A DNA stretch of 64,000 nt from Nephrocerus scutellatus (Eukaryota; Arthropoda; Insecta; Diptera; Pipunculidae): positions 114,431,908 through 114,495,907 of the forward strand of contig OX352763.1 of NCBI GenBank assembly GCA_947095585.1, read 5' to 3'. Position numbers and translations under genes: made by a program. Under the pieces are notes generated by a model, which saw only the letters and a program-made list of their open reading frames with translations, was not told where the DNA came from and made no database searches. Shown piece after piece: positions 1 to 12,009 of the stretch; within the stretch, counting starts at the first letter, position 1; every line of letters starts with the position of its first letter.

Positions 1-560
1 TCCAAAAAGGAATTGAGGTCTGTATCGTATAAGGCTAATTTATCACAAAACAATTAATCGCAAGGACAATTTATCATCGCTCATGCTCTAGCGATAAACT
101 GTATGTCCTTGTGATAAATTGGTTTGCGATGAATTAGCTTAGAATTGTCTAAAAAAAACGTTTTTTTTTTTCAATAAGGACATACCAATGATTTTTCGAT
201 GAAATTCTGGATTTTCTTAAAACTTTTGCAGAGCCCAATCGGAGAAGTTTCGGCGCTTCAAAGTTAAGTTCTTGAGTTAATTTGATCTTGTAAGGGTGTT
301 GGCCAAGATCTTTAGGCAAAATGCGCCACAATGTGGACTGAGACCTGAGAGATTCGTGTGAACGGTGTGGAATTCACTGATTTGGCTCATTTTGAACTGT
401 AGCACTTACGGCTGCAATATCTGCGGTAATTTGACCGGTGAATTGTCTCAATTGGCACAGGAACATTCAATAGTGAATATTTTGACTCGAATTTATTCAC
501 TATAGCACGCACATCTGGTGCGATGATTATTACGACCAAAAATTGGAATAAGCGCTCTTA
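1..560 (-). mobile_element. Decayed mariner-like transposase, N-terminal half
   Basis: Read on the minus strand this encodes pieces of the helix-turn-helix end of a mariner/IS630-type transposase. The phrase STLWRILPKDLGQHPYKIKL is recognisable near 250-340, followed by LTQEL. An open stretch of 60 codons (149-331) survives between stops. The same protein segment recurs at 37,285-38,010, 25,950-26,220, 30,600-31,020 and 46,485-47,130, so this is one of several dead copies of one family. Ends and target duplication are not visible. Confidence 0.7.
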
Positions 561-904
561 AAGTTGCGACCACCAAACAAGAATTTCCGTAGTAATTTCA
601 AAAAAATTTCAAACCTTGCTCTTTCGTGAATTTCACCATAATAAAAAAACAACCCATAAAAACTAAAATTTTTCTTGTAAATTCTCTAATAGGGGATACA
701 CACACACACACTGCGTGCTCGTTTTGTGGCAAAATCATCCACCAAATGACGCAGCGGCAGCGAACAGCGCTGCTCACAAAGCACAGAGCTCAGACATTGC
801 CGTGATCTGATGCGATATAGCGATATTTAAAAATTGTATATTGGGGTCCCCAAGGGTCGATCGCTCCAAATTTTTACAAAAAGTGTTTTCCATCGAAGAC
901 ACAC
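561..904. other. Repeat-derived DNA without a gene
   Basis: No coding potential is seen. A short (ac)n run lies near 698-712. Stretches such as the motif near 670-690 (TGTAAATTCTCTA) recur at 36,900-36,920, and both places continue into similar DNA with an ATGTGTG/ACATGTGT motif, so this is probably the non-coding part of a dispersed repeat. Confidence 0.4.
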
Positions 905-2616
905 ATGTGTACAAAATTTAAAGAAAATCGGGTAAATTTTGTAAAATATTTGTATGGGAGAGAAGTGCAGCGTAGTGTAAGACGTGACGAACGTAATTAT
1001 ATTAACAACCTGGCCTCAGAAGCAGAGGAAGCAACGAGCAGGTGCGATAGCAGAACCGTTTACAGAATCACCAAAGATCTGACAGGTGGTCACCGCTCTA
1101 GCCAACATCCGGTGAAAGGCCTAGATGGTGCCGTACTCGTTTCAGATGAGGATCAGCTCAGGCGATGGAAGGAGCATTTCTCTACGGTCCTTAACCGTGT
1201 ATTCGCTATAGATATGCACCCAAATCAAACGGAGCTGCCGGAAGTAACAATCTCCCGAATTCACACCTCAACTCCCAGTAAAGATGAGATCGCTACCGCG
1301 ATCAACGCACTGAAGACCAACAAGTCGGTGGACTAGATGGTATACCCGCAGAGCTTCTGCGCGTCGCTCCAACGACATCAGCAGAGCTTTTATATCCTCT
1401 TAAAGAGACAGCTTGGGAGGAAGAAAGTTTCCCCGACGAGTGGAAGAAGGGAATGATTGTCAAGCTCCGAAAACTGGAGAGGCGTTTGCGTTCTTCCTGC
1501 AGTTACAAAGGTAATAGCCAAAGTAGTACTTGAGCGAATTAAGGAACATCGATGCCGAACAAGCCGATTTCCGCACTGGATCCTCCTGTGTGGACCACAT
1601 AAACACCCTGCGGATCAATATTGAACCGTGCGTTGAATTCCGGTCACCACTACACCTGCTGTTCATCGATTTTGAGAAAGCGTTTGACAGTGTCAACAGA
1701 CAGTTTATCTGGCTCGCCTTGCGCAGGAGGAGTATACCCGATAAACTAATAGCTATTATTAAAGCAACCTATGATGGCTCTAAATGTCATGTGCTGCATA
1801 GAGGAAAGCTGTCAGAGGAATTCGAGATCCTAAGTGGGGTACGACAAGGTTGCATTCTATCGCCGATATTCTTTTTGTTGGTGATTAGCGATGTGCTTCA
1901 CATCTCAACTCAAACATCTGGACTACGCTGACGACGTTTGTTTACTCTCACACAGGATTATGAAGCTGCACCAAATGACGACAAATGTGGAAAGCGAGGA
2001 AAATGTTGTAGGTTTGATGATCAATACAGCCAAAACCAAAATCATCAACCTGAGCACTAACACAACATTGCTGGACAGCCAGTAGAGAGAGTAGAGAGTT
2101 TCCAATATCTTGGGAGTATTGTCTCGACCGAAGGTGGAACCGAACAGGACATTGTTAACCGAATCGGCAAAGCAAAATCATCAGAATTATGTCCATGATA
2201 TGGCGAAGCAATCCGATCAGCTTAAACACCAAGCTGCGACGGTTCCGTTAAAATGTTGAATCTGTGCTGTTGTATGCAACATCTTAAGGGTTTTCTGGCC
2301 TAACCGTATCTCTAACGAACATCTTTTATCAGAGAATGGGTCAGGAACCAATAGGCACAACCATCCAACGACGGAAGTGGCAGTGGATTGGTCATGGCTC
2401 CGAAAAGGCGACAGTTCCATAGCAAACTAAGCAATGCAATGGAATCCGTTATCGCAGGATGGTAGAAGAAGGGGTCGTCCGAGAAATACAGGGTGCAGAA
2501 CGGCTGAGGAGGAATCACAGCAATTGGAGTTGGAGAGAGCTGAAGCTCATTGCCAGGAATCGCACGCGATGACGCGTAGGCGTAGTAGAGGCCCTAGGAC
2601 CCACAAGGGGATATAG
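905..2616 (+). mobile_element. LINE family A, copy 1 (degenerate reverse transcriptase)
   Basis: A non-LTR retrotransposon relic. Frames from 955 to 2085 give the linker before the reverse transcriptase, then DFEKAFDSVNRQF (about 1670-1705), SGVRQGCILSP (about 1830-1865) and the catalytic box YADD (about 1925). From 2380 to 2600 come the C-terminal signatures RRKWQWIGH and GRRRGRPRN, typical of EN-RT LINEs. The frame is broken several times (a stop at about 1335 and shifts near 1460, 1890 and 2085). Copy 2 is at 32,920-34,505 and a minus-strand copy is at 55,280-55,975. The 5' end is not seen. Confidence 0.85.
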
Positions 2617-4019
2617 GACATAAGTAAGTAAGCAGACATAATTTGAAATTCGGTATAAATCTGGAGGAGGATAAAAATGACAATAAGTTCTTCTATTCCG
2701 TCCCAGTGATGACACAGACAATTTAACAATTTAACCAAAAAATTGACTAAACTGTTAGTTTGCACTTTTCTATTGACTGAAAAAATGTGATAATTGATAT
2801 TAATAATTGTCGTGAGCGCTATAAAAGTGCGATGGTTTATTGGGCTGTGGCGATAATTAATTATTCACAACATTATTGCTTCGATATACTGCAAGATTCG
2901 ATTTAAATGCAGGAATCATAATAAATTCAACACAAAAAAAAAAATTATCATCACCGATCTAATGACAAACGCGGTTTTAAGTTATTTATTGGGTTTTCAA
3001 TTCAATAAACGACGACGAATTAAATGTTTATCACCAAAGCTGAGTTTAAGTATGAAGTTGCAATTTTGCTATTCACTATTTTGATGGACTTACGTAGATG
3101 ACTTTGTAACACCCTTTCCGAAGTCCGAAGTAAACTATTTTCAAAATCTACCTATTCTGCATTTGGAGATGTATGTATTGTATTGGAGATTGCACTTAAG
3201 AAAGACCCTTTAAAAAATGTCAAAAGCTGACTATCTTCGGATTTCGGATTGTAGTTTTAATTTTAAAACTGATTTAGTATTTAAAGCCGATTTAAAGCTA
3301 AAAGCCGATTTTCGATTTGTAACTTTAAAACTGATGTAGTAGTTATCGAGTGTAATTAATATAAATTGCAGTGATCGGTATAGCATAGTTAATAATATTC
3401 CCTGTAGAATGATTAAAATACAATATCAATATATAGACAGTGTGATAATTTATTCATTATTTTGTATACAACAACCATGGTAGGTATACGCACTGACCCC
3501 AACATTCTATCCGCCTGTCATGACGTTCTCTTCGCTTAAGTCGATTACTTAGTTGAAATAGTGCGATAGAATGCTGCGTTGGGGTTAATGAAATTCGGTG
3601 TATGATGCAATTTCAGTCGCATGCATATTTTAAATGCACATAAGAATAACTTAAATCTGCAGTATATGTATCTCTTCGATTAAACCTGCTCATTTAGTTA
3701 TATTTTCTTTGATTGAAAAAAAGCGCAATAAAATGAAGGAGAAGGACAGGGTCAATTTACAGTACAATGAAATATTTTCCACATTTTCATCATTTTTGTT
3801 TTTGTTGTTTAGAAAAAAAATCAGGCTTTTTACCGAACCGTGGGTACTATTTGCAAATCGAATTCGAATTCGAGCCACAGAGAAACAAGTAAATGTAAAA
3901 AAACTCCGTTTTCGGGTACAAACTTTTGTTATATACATTGAAACACGCCACACAGTCGTTTATTATTTGCTTATAATCGCCAAAATATCTCTTTTTGAGG
4001 TCTATTTCAAAGAATTTTC
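2617..4019. other. Intergenic DNA, no recognisable feature
   Basis: AT-rich DNA with no convincing protein, RNA or terminal-repeat structure. The longest open stretch (3709-4131) has low-complexity composition, no recognisable domain, and runs into the satellite that follows, so it is not called as a gene. Confidence 0.5.
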
Positions 4020-4690
4020 TTTTTTCCACGCTTCACACGCGCCACACGTTAAAAGCGCGATATCAAAACGGTTCCCGGCATTGAGCCGCTCACAAAATTA
4101 CAGCCCTCTAGGTCGTGCGAAAGGTGGTTAAAAAACACACGAGAAAATGGCGTGATTTCAAACCATTACACGAGCCACACGCGAAACGTGACACGCGTCA
4201 TACTCGATATATAAAAGATGCTTAGAGACTTAGATACTCACATAATTTCAACTCTGTAGATCATGTGGAAGGTGGTTAAAAAGGACCTCAAAGAAGTCGA
4301 AAAATAAAAATTCAATCCATCACACTCGCCACACGCGTCATACTCGAAATATAAAAAGTGCTATTTTGGACTTAGATACTCACAAAATTTCAGCTCTCTA
4401 GGTCGTGTAGAAGTTGGTTAAAAAGGACGCCATACGCGTCACACTCGGAATATAAAAAATGCGATGCGAAAAATGCGAGTCGAAAAAAAAAATTTCAACC
4501 CATCACACGCGCCACACGCGTCATACTCGGAATAGAAAAAATGCTATTTTGGACTTAGACACACACAAAATTTCAGCTCTCTAGGTCGTGTTTGGAAGTT
4601 GGTTAAAAAGGACCTCAAAAAGTCGAAAAAAAATTTCAACCCGTCACACGTGACAAACGCGACACGCGCCATACTTGTCATTTGAATTGA
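4020..4690. repeat. Degenerate tandem satellite with CACACGCG motifs
   Basis: Four or more related units of about 140-185 bp follow each other. Each carries a CACACGCG/CGCGTCA cluster, a CTCACAAAATTTCAGCTCTC block, CTAGGTCGTG and GTTGGTTAAAAAGGAC. The GGTTAAAAA anchor falls near 4125, 4273, 4415 and 4600, so the unit length varies. There is no coding sense. CpG-containing motifs stand out against the AT-rich background. Confidence 0.8.
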
Positions 4691-4736
4691 CATTCAGAGC
4701 TTTCAGCTCTAACAATAATGCCCCGATCTGCTTGTT

Positions 4737-5330
4737 GTGTATTTTGCAGCTAGGTTTACGCTTCCAGTTTGTGCATTGCTTCCGCCTGTACCTCAGAGTA
4801 TTGACTACTCTATGGAACAGATCTTCATTCCTACTCGTGAAGTAACTAAAGTTTTAAACGATCTCAACACTCACAAATCCGCTGGGCCAGATAGTATTTC
4901 CCTTTTAGTTCTGAAGACGTGTTCTTCCAAGCTGGCATTACCATTGCGTAAGATTTTCTATCTATCCTTCACTTCTGGACTCTTCCCGATACTCAAAAAA
5001 GACAAGTCGTCGCTTCCTTCCACGTACCGACCCATAGCACTAACATCTATTCTTTCGAAAACGTTGATCTACACATATTATCAGCTCAAGAATTATCAAC
5101 GAAATCCTTAGTGACCGACAGTTCGGATTATGTGTGCAATCACATACTCTCAGCCATTATCCAACAATGGATCATGCATCGAGGAAACTGAAAACTCGCA
5201 ATTCTCGGTATGTGCGTTAAAGACAAGCTTCGTTGGAATGACCACATATTCGCCATCGTTAAAAACGCTGCGAAATGTTTAGGTTTTCACACAAGTCCCA
5301 CGGCCGCTCCCATATAACTTTTTTAAAAAG
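4737..5330 (+). mobile_element. LINE family B (Jockey-like), truncated copy
   Basis: The reading frame 4737-5111 contains VLNDLNTHKSAGPDSIS and TYRPIALTSILSKT, the first blocks of a Jockey-type reverse transcriptase. It then jumps, with most of the polymerase missing, to the C-terminal stretch NNGSCIEETEN at about 5160-5195. The same protein is better preserved at 7490-9745 on the minus strand. Stops and the large internal deletion make this copy dead. Confidence 0.8.
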
Positions 5331-5420
5331 TAACTGGGACCTCCCAATTTATGTAAAAAAATTAATCTAAAATTTAGCCGTCGTAATTGAATGCAGTGTA
5401 TCTTGAACTGTGTAAGCTCG

Positions 5421-6360
5421 TTAAAAGACCCATACTGTTAACGTGATACGGGTATTCTTTTGGAGTGTTTTGAGCGTATTTTGAGAGTCTTTTTGTCCCT
5501 AGAGGGCGATCTTTTGGGGGTCTTTTGAGGGTATTTTGGGAGTGTTTCTTGGGGTCTTTATAGAGTATTCTGGCGATCTTTTAGTGGACTTTTGAGGGTA
5601 TTTGTGGTGTCTTTTGGGAGTGTTTTGGGGGATTTTTAGAAGGCCTTTTGACAGGTCTTTTGGGATTGTTATCGCGGTCTTCTGGGAGTCTGTAAGGGGT
5701 CATTTGGTGGTTATTGATGGGTCTTTTGGTGGTATTGTTTTTTTTTTTAAAGCCTAATCTTAAATTCCGCAGTCTGGACTGTAGAGTGGACACAAACTCA
5801 CATTTTGTGTTATTGAGTGCAGTGGAGATCTCAAGTGTGAGTGTACACACTTTTAAAAGACCCATACGGTTAACGTGATAGGGGTATTCTCTTGGGAGTC
5901 TTTTGAGGAAACCTAGAGGGTCTTATTGAGGTCATCTGATAGTCTTCTGGGGCTCTTTTGAGTGTATTTTGGGAGTATTTTCGGGGGTATTTTCGGGGGT
6001 ATTTAGAGAGTCTGTTAGGGACATTTGGGGATATTTGAGGGGTCATTTTTGGGTGTATTTTGACTATTGGAAGATCTTTGGATATGTCTCCTGGGATTGT
6101 TATGGCGGTCTTATGGGAGACTTTTTATGGTCTTTTGGGAGTCGCTAAGGTCTCATTTAGTGGTTATTGATGGGTCTTTTGGTGGTACTTTGGGATTCTT
6201 TTGGTGGAACTTTGGGGGTCTTTTGGTGGTATTATGAGGGTATTTGGGAGTCTTTCGAAATCTGTTAAGAGGTCTTTTCTTTTGGAAGTCTTTTGACGGT
6301 ATTCTGGGAGTCTTTTGGGGGTCCCTAGAGGGTCTTTTTACTATTTTTAGGTAAAATTTC
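5421..6360. repeat. G/T-rich minisatellite with a higher-order ~440-bp unit
   Basis: About 900 bp made of variants of GGGTCTTTTGGGAGT and GGGTATTTTGGGAGT. A longer period is also visible: TTAAAAGACCCATAC plus TTAACGTGATA occurs at 5421 and again at 5851, and a GGTTATTGATGGGTCTTTTG block occurs near 5710 and 6159. The plus strand carries many runs of three to five G. Open minus-strand stretches rich in Lys, Pro and Thr are products of the repeat, not genes. Confidence 0.85.
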
Positions 6361-7489
6361 ATCGATCGTATTTAACCCTTAAACCCTCTTATCATTCTAT
6401 TCGCATGGATTTATGGTATGCATATTAACCTTAATTCTTTCAATCACGCCAAAGAAGTATAACATCTAAGGGGCGTACACAAGTACACGCACCCATTTTT
6501 TTTATTGCTTTCATAATTGCTGCATAATGGATCAGCCTCATATGTTGTATGGTTTTAACATAGTACTCTAATTTACGAGTACGTCCCCACCTCTTTTTAC
6601 AATCCCCCCACCTAAACTTCTTTGAAACAAAGAAACGAATTTTTATCTAACGTTGTAGGCTTCCCCATAAAATAAAGCGCAAGGTTACAAATATTTATCG
6701 TCGACTCATAGACAAATGTCAGGAATTCTTTATCAAATTTTATATAATCTTATGGGAATGTTATATCCAATAAAAATGAATATTTCATTTATCATTATAA
6801 GAATTTCAAACTGGGTTTATTGGTGTCAAAAAAACAAAGGTTTCATTTTTTGGAAGACTATTATCAAAGCAGTATACCTATATAGAGAATCTCCGGTATA
6901 TTACTGAATTAAATTTCCGCACGTGTCTAGTAATAAACGCTGCAATTCGGAAATTTAATTAGTCAATCGATGTTCGCATTATCATCATTTATTTGTCAAT
7001 TGAACGAAAGAAGTAACATCCAAAGCACTGTCAAAAATTAATAAAAAAAAAACCACACGAAATGTCATGTAAGCGCGATTTAATGGAAACACGAAAAAAA
7101 AGTAGATACTTCTGATAAGGTTCGTTGTGGTACTCCTTCACATTAGGAGGTTTTGGTAGTTAAGTCATTTATTTATAAAAAAATTAAAGACTTTTTTTCT
7201 GTTATGCCTGCTTTTTATTGTATACACACTCAGATCCAGATAAGAGGGAAAGATAAGATCACTCGAATAAGTTAACTCGTAGTAATGTGAAAATTTGAAA
7301 AGTAAACATCTTATCGTCCTTAATTTATTTGTTAACAGAAACATTGTTGTCATATTGGTCAAGTATTTTAGATTTTTGATTTATGATGCTTATCTTATGC
7401 TTACACAACAAAATTGTTCTATCAGCCATAGTTTATAGACAGCTTAAAGTTAAATAACATAAACAGAACTAGCTATAACAGAAGTATGT
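6361..7489. other. Intergenic DNA, nothing recognised
   Basis: AT-rich sequence with short open stretches on both strands. None has a recognisable domain, start context or splice structure. Confidence 0.5.
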
Positions 7490-9745
7490 TTAATCTTTAG
7501 GTTTCGAATTGGCAGTTGTTAGGTTCTTTTTTTAGAATTCGAGCACGCATAAAGGGGTTCGCACCCTTATAATGCTCGACGTGTGCCTCAAAGAAAAGGA
7601 TTAGAAAAAGGAGATGTCTATGAGCTTGTGTCTTGAATGCCTGTGGATCATAGTAATGTGGAAAGACAGAGCTTGCCAGAGCATCCCACATACGTGTTGT
7701 ACGGCTGAAGAACGAATCCCTGAACTTAACTGTACGTCCGAAGATGGGCTTGAGGGTAAACTGATGAGTATTTAGAATGCCACGAGTATTGCGGTTGAAT
7801 TCGAGGAGAAGTGGCAGGCATCTTGAGCACCGCTGGTGGAAGAAGCGATAAAAAAGTGACAAGCAAGAAACGTTCCTGCGGTGTTCAAGCGAATCTATTG
7901 ATATCGCAATGTTCTCGTCACCGATAAGTTTTATCGCACGATTTTGTATTCTATCTAGCTGATGCAAGGTATTTATAGGTGGACCAGACCAGATTTGACA
8001 ATTGTACTCAAGTTTAGGGCGAATAAAAGCCTTATAGATAGTAGCCAGATCAGAGGGAGTGAAATATTTCTTGCACCGGGCTTGAAAACCTAAACATATC
8101 GCAGCATTTTTGGCGACGGTAAATATGTGGTCATTCCAACGAATCTTGTCGTTAACGTACATTGCGAGATTTTCAGTTTCCTCGATGCAAGTGCCATTCA
8201 TGGATAATGGCATGGGCTTTAGGATTCGCTTCCCTATTTTATTATGCTCTCTAGGTCAGAATTTAACGTGCTTAACATACGTAGTATGTCGCTGTCGTCA
8301 GCGAAAGAGTGAATTGGATTAGAAGGCACGGATAAGAGATCATTAATAAAACGAAGAAAAATTATCGGGGACACAACAGAGCCCTGGGGAACGCCAGCAT
8401 TTGGGTTATGTTCTTTAGACTTGAAACCGTCCAATACAACTTGCATTGAGCGGTCCAAAAGATAGTTTCTAATCCAGTAAAACCAAACTCTGTCAAATGC
8501 CTTAGAAAAATCGAGTGCAACAGCTTTGCTTTCACCAAATTGATGCAGAGACCGGCTCCACTGTTCGGTGATATATGTATACCATCAAATCATCAAAGTA
8601 TTTCGTTGGTTTAAAGATATTTCATGAGCTGAAAATTGATCAGCTTTTCCATGACATCGGAAAGATTGGATGTAAGTGCAATGGGTCGGTGCGAAGAAGG
8701 AGACGACGGCTCGCCTTTTTTTGGTATAGGCTGTACAAAGGCTGTTTTCCAACTTCTCGGGAAGCGCGCAGAAGAATAGGATAAATGGAAAAGCTTACGC
8801 AATGGTAATGCCAGCTTGGAAGAACACCTCTTCACAACTAATGGGGAAATACCATCTGGCCCAGCGGATTTGTGAATGTTGAGATCGTTTAAAACTCTAG
8901 CAACTGCACGATTGCTATACTCTGAGGTGCAGGCGGTAGCAATGCACAATCTAGAAGGATGGAGCTAGCTGCAAAATGGGCAGCAAACAGATTGGCCTCG
9001 CCTATAGAGCTGACTACTCGAATGTCATTATAAATGAGCTTTGGAATCGAACGAGGCTTATTTTTTGATTCTTTTCACGAATGACCAAAAAATTATACCA
9101 CCTTTAGGACATTGTGTGGGCGCCGTGGCTTAGTGGAAAAGCGCACGACTGAGCAGAAGGTTCGTGGTTCGAATCCCAGTAACACCAAAAGTATTTTTTA
9201 CGGTGTCCCACCTCTTGCGAATGTCTGACAAACGTTCCGAGACTAATATCAACTTTTCACGGAAAGCTTCTCAATTCGCAGTTCGGATCCGGCCTTAGTT
9301 GGTAGGTTCTTTCAATTTGTGTCCAAAAATATGCATGCACAACACAAATGGTCCCGAGAAGCTGTAGCGCCGAATATTATTATTTAGGACATTGTAGTAT
9401 TTTTTGCCTCCATTTTTGGTCGTAGACGAATTTTGCTTGCCGAAGAGTGGCATTGCAACCATTTCTGGCTCGTTTAAAATTTGTTCGGTTTTCCTCAGTA
9501 GGGTTGGCTTTTTTAAAACCGAAAGCATACCTCTCCAATCCTAAATGCCTTATTACACCTCGAGCCATACCATCCATTCTCCTTTGGTTTAACAGACTTA
9601 TTCCTGGAGGGAATAAAGTCTCTTATACCAATCAGGATGATGTTTGTGATTGCATCAGCGGTGGAATCCACGTTGCTATCGCGAAGTAATAGCGACCAGT
9701 TGGGGTAAGATTGTTCAAACTTTGTTCTAATACGTTCTATCTATA
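7490..9745 (-). mobile_element. LINE family B (Jockey-like), best copy, split by a SINE
   Basis: Reading down the minus strand: a basic linker (about 9745-9395, including FKRARNGCNATLRQAKFV), an inserted SINE, then reverse transcriptase blocks NIHKSAGPDGISPLV (about 8880-8840), HRPIALTS, AGVPQGSVVSPI (about 8395-8360) and catalytic FADDS (about 8305-8290). The C-terminal domain follows (8213-7497), containing CIEETEN, FIRPKLEYNCQIWSGP and YYDPQAFKTQAHRH. Frame breaks occur near 8600 and 8230. Jockey-type elements copy themselves by target-primed reverse transcription. Pieces of its 3' end recur at 10,343-10,760, 28,003-28,075 and 44,560-44,650. Confidence 0.88.
9116..9382 (+). mobile_element. 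tRNA-derived SINE nested in LINE B
   Basis: The 5' part is a tRNA relic: the A box TGGCTTAGTGG is at 9126-9136 and a perfect B box GGTTCGAATCC at 9166-9176, which together form an internal RNA polymerase III promoter. A tRNA-unrelated body of about 190 bp follows, ending in AGCGCCGAATATTATTATT. The element is flanked by 13-bp target site duplications TTTAGGACATTGT at 9103-9115 and 9383-9395. The insertion is in opposite orientation to its LINE host and therefore younger than it. Confidence 0.93.
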
Positions 9746-10342
9746 GAGTAATTTTTGTAATTCGCTTATTTTGCATACAGATTGTAGCTAGCACAACAAA
9801 ACACTCTATGCCACAACAGTGGAAAAAAACAGTGACTCTAAAAGTCTAATAAACTAATTAAAGACATTAATTAGTATTTGAAAAAATTATCTTGATGTCA
9901 ATAAAACGATACAAGAAATTAACAAACAATCATTATCGTACAATTTTTAAGTTTTTTATTGCAGAGATGTCGCACATTTAGAGCAGAAACAAATTTGTGC
10001 TATTCTTGTTGTTGAATATATAAAACGTGTCAAACTGAACGCACTTTGTCGTTATTCCGCGATTTTACTGAATAAAAAATAAATCCAATATAACATAATG
10101 TGCCTAACTTTATCACATTAATCAACAAAGCTTCATTTAGAAGCTATCAACTGATCGGTATCGGTACCGCAGAGAGCGAAAAAACATTCCGGAATGTCAC
10201 ACTTCTCATGTTAGCTTTCTAGATACATTTTGATTAACGGTCAAAAAAATAAACCTGTCACGTTTGTTAGTAACACCTTCGGTCGTCAACTCGGCTATGC
10301 TTTAGATATTTGGTAAGGTTTTGTTGGCAATTTGATTTCTGA
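9746..10342. other. Intergenic DNA, nothing recognised
   Basis: No coding region, terminal repeats or RNA gene can be supported here. Confidence 0.5.
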
Positions 10343-10760
10343 CAATTAAGATTTATCTGTAAACATTTCTCTTGAAAATCTGTGGATCATTCAGACGCGG
10401 AAATATAGAGCTTTGCAAGGCATTCCACATGTCCACAAAACAGCGGAATAATTATGTAATCTTATAATATAAGGCACAGTCTGGAAGCCCAGCGAGCTAA
10501 GGCAGTTTAAAAGAGGAGAAGTCTATGCACATTTCTCTTGAATGTCTGTGGATCGAATAGATGCAGAAATACAGAACTTTGCAAGGCTTTTCAAATTTAC
10601 ACAAACCAGCGAAATCGATATGCAATCTTATATAATAAAGCATAGTTTGGGACCGCTGGAATATATTATTTGTGAATTTTTGTCTTGAATAACAGTGCAT
10701 TATTAGACGTGGAAATATAGAACTTGGAAGAGTATCCACATACACTACATTCTATGACTT
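10343..10760 (-). repeat. Three tandem fragments of the LINE B 3' end
   Basis: A segment equivalent to about 7605-7735 of LINE B (coding for the region around DPQAF) is found three times in a row, near 10,370-10,440, 10,540-10,600 and 10,680-10,745, in minus orientation and much diverged. Each contains a version of CTGTGGATC followed by GAAATA(T/C)AGA and a CTTTGCAAGG-like block. Confidence 0.65.
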
Positions 10761-10829
10761 AAGAAGCAGTATATTTACAAAGATGAGATGAGCATTCAAA
10801 ATGCCACTAGTATTGCGGTAGATAGGGGG

Positions 10830-11300
10830 CGGAATTTATTATAATTTGTAAAGTTCTACCAAAGACCCTACGGTATGATGCAATATATGTACAACGCTTA
10901 GCACTTACTGCAAAGACGAAGATGGTAAACTGATCGCCGATCTCAAACTCATCTTGTAACTATGGAATGATCATGAGTTATTAAATGGCTAATTAAAGGA
11001 AGAATGGAGTGCTCTACCAAGGTCAGATAACTGAGCAGTTAGAGGATCATGCTATAGCTGACGACCATACTATCCTGCTGCCACCAAGCATAGACGAAGT
11101 TAGTAGTTAGTAGTGATAAATCGGTTTTGAAAAAAAATAAATCCTCGAAATGAGATGGTATCCCAGTTGAGCTGATCAAATCTGGAGGGACCACATTAAA
11201 CCAAGCAATTAAGGAACTAACTGTGCAAGTATTGGAGGGCTAACCGATGCCAGAAGACTAGAGAGGAGTGCTCCATACATCACAACGTGCAGCAATTAGC
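10830..11300 (+). mobile_element. LINE family D, badly decayed fragment
   Basis: The DNA from 10,853 to about 11,290 follows the LINE at 44,700-45,190: TACTGCAAAGACGAAGATGG, then GAGATGGTATCCCAGTTGAG (the DDIPAELI-type block of reverse transcriptase), then GATATTACGTTGTTGAGTAC (the RGITLLST-type block). It is riddled with stops and deletions. Confidence 0.6.
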
Positions 11301-12002
11301 GTGATATTACGTTGTTGAGTACTGCGTATAAAATTCCTAGCCGATTAACAAATCGGTAATGGAAGAACTACCGAACTTAGACTAAACGTTACCTGTTTTT
11401 TGCTTCAACAAGGGTCAAGGGTTTCCAGGGCTATCTACCCCATCCAGAGAACATAGCAGATATGACTCCACACCGCAAATCGATATCCATGAAGCTATTC
11501 ACTGACGGATCTGTGATGTAAAGTTTCAGTAACAAACCTAGGGTGAGAGTTTCCGTTCTCTTCGAGACTACTTTATTAGTCTGAGGTAATAGCGATTAAG
11601 GAGGCACTGACCTGGCTTAAAAAACTATATATATTAAATAGAGAATTTATGTGTTTGTATGTTTGTATGTTTATGCCTCTCTGAAACTCTGAATACGTTT
11701 TGCTGGTGGGGGTAGCGTCGCAGCTGATATATGTGTCGAACCCATAGTTTTTGTCATCGCCGTGATGAACAGTGCTGGATATAAATAATAGTGCTGGGTG
11801 ATCGGATGTTGTTGGGGGTGTGAGGCCGTTCGATATCCATGGTAGCTGAGATGAAAAGTAGTGGTAGGACACCTCTAGGAGGTTAGTTGTTTGGTGGGAA
11901 GGTAAGTGACTGATATTACTGTCGATTTATACGTGTCAAATTTTACACGCGTGAAACGCCGGGAACTCAATAGTATAATATAAAAATTGTAATCTAACAG
12001 TA
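11301..12002. other. Intergenic DNA, nothing recognised
   Basis: Short T/G-rich stretches occur, for example around 11,650-11,670. A 98-codon minus open stretch (11,576-11,872) has no recognisable domain. Confidence 0.4.
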
Positions 12003-12009
12003 TGTACAC

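Noticed and set aside
3709..4131. 140-codon plus open stretch
   Set aside because: Low-complexity composition, no domain, and the end lies inside a satellite.
5581..6362. Minus-strand Lys/Pro/Thr-rich open stretches
   Set aside because: They are translations of the G/T-rich minisatellite and share its periodicity.
9118..9190. tRNA gene suggested by canonical A and B boxes
   Set aside because: No cloverleaf with a matched acceptor stem; it is the head of a SINE repeated elsewhere with target duplications.
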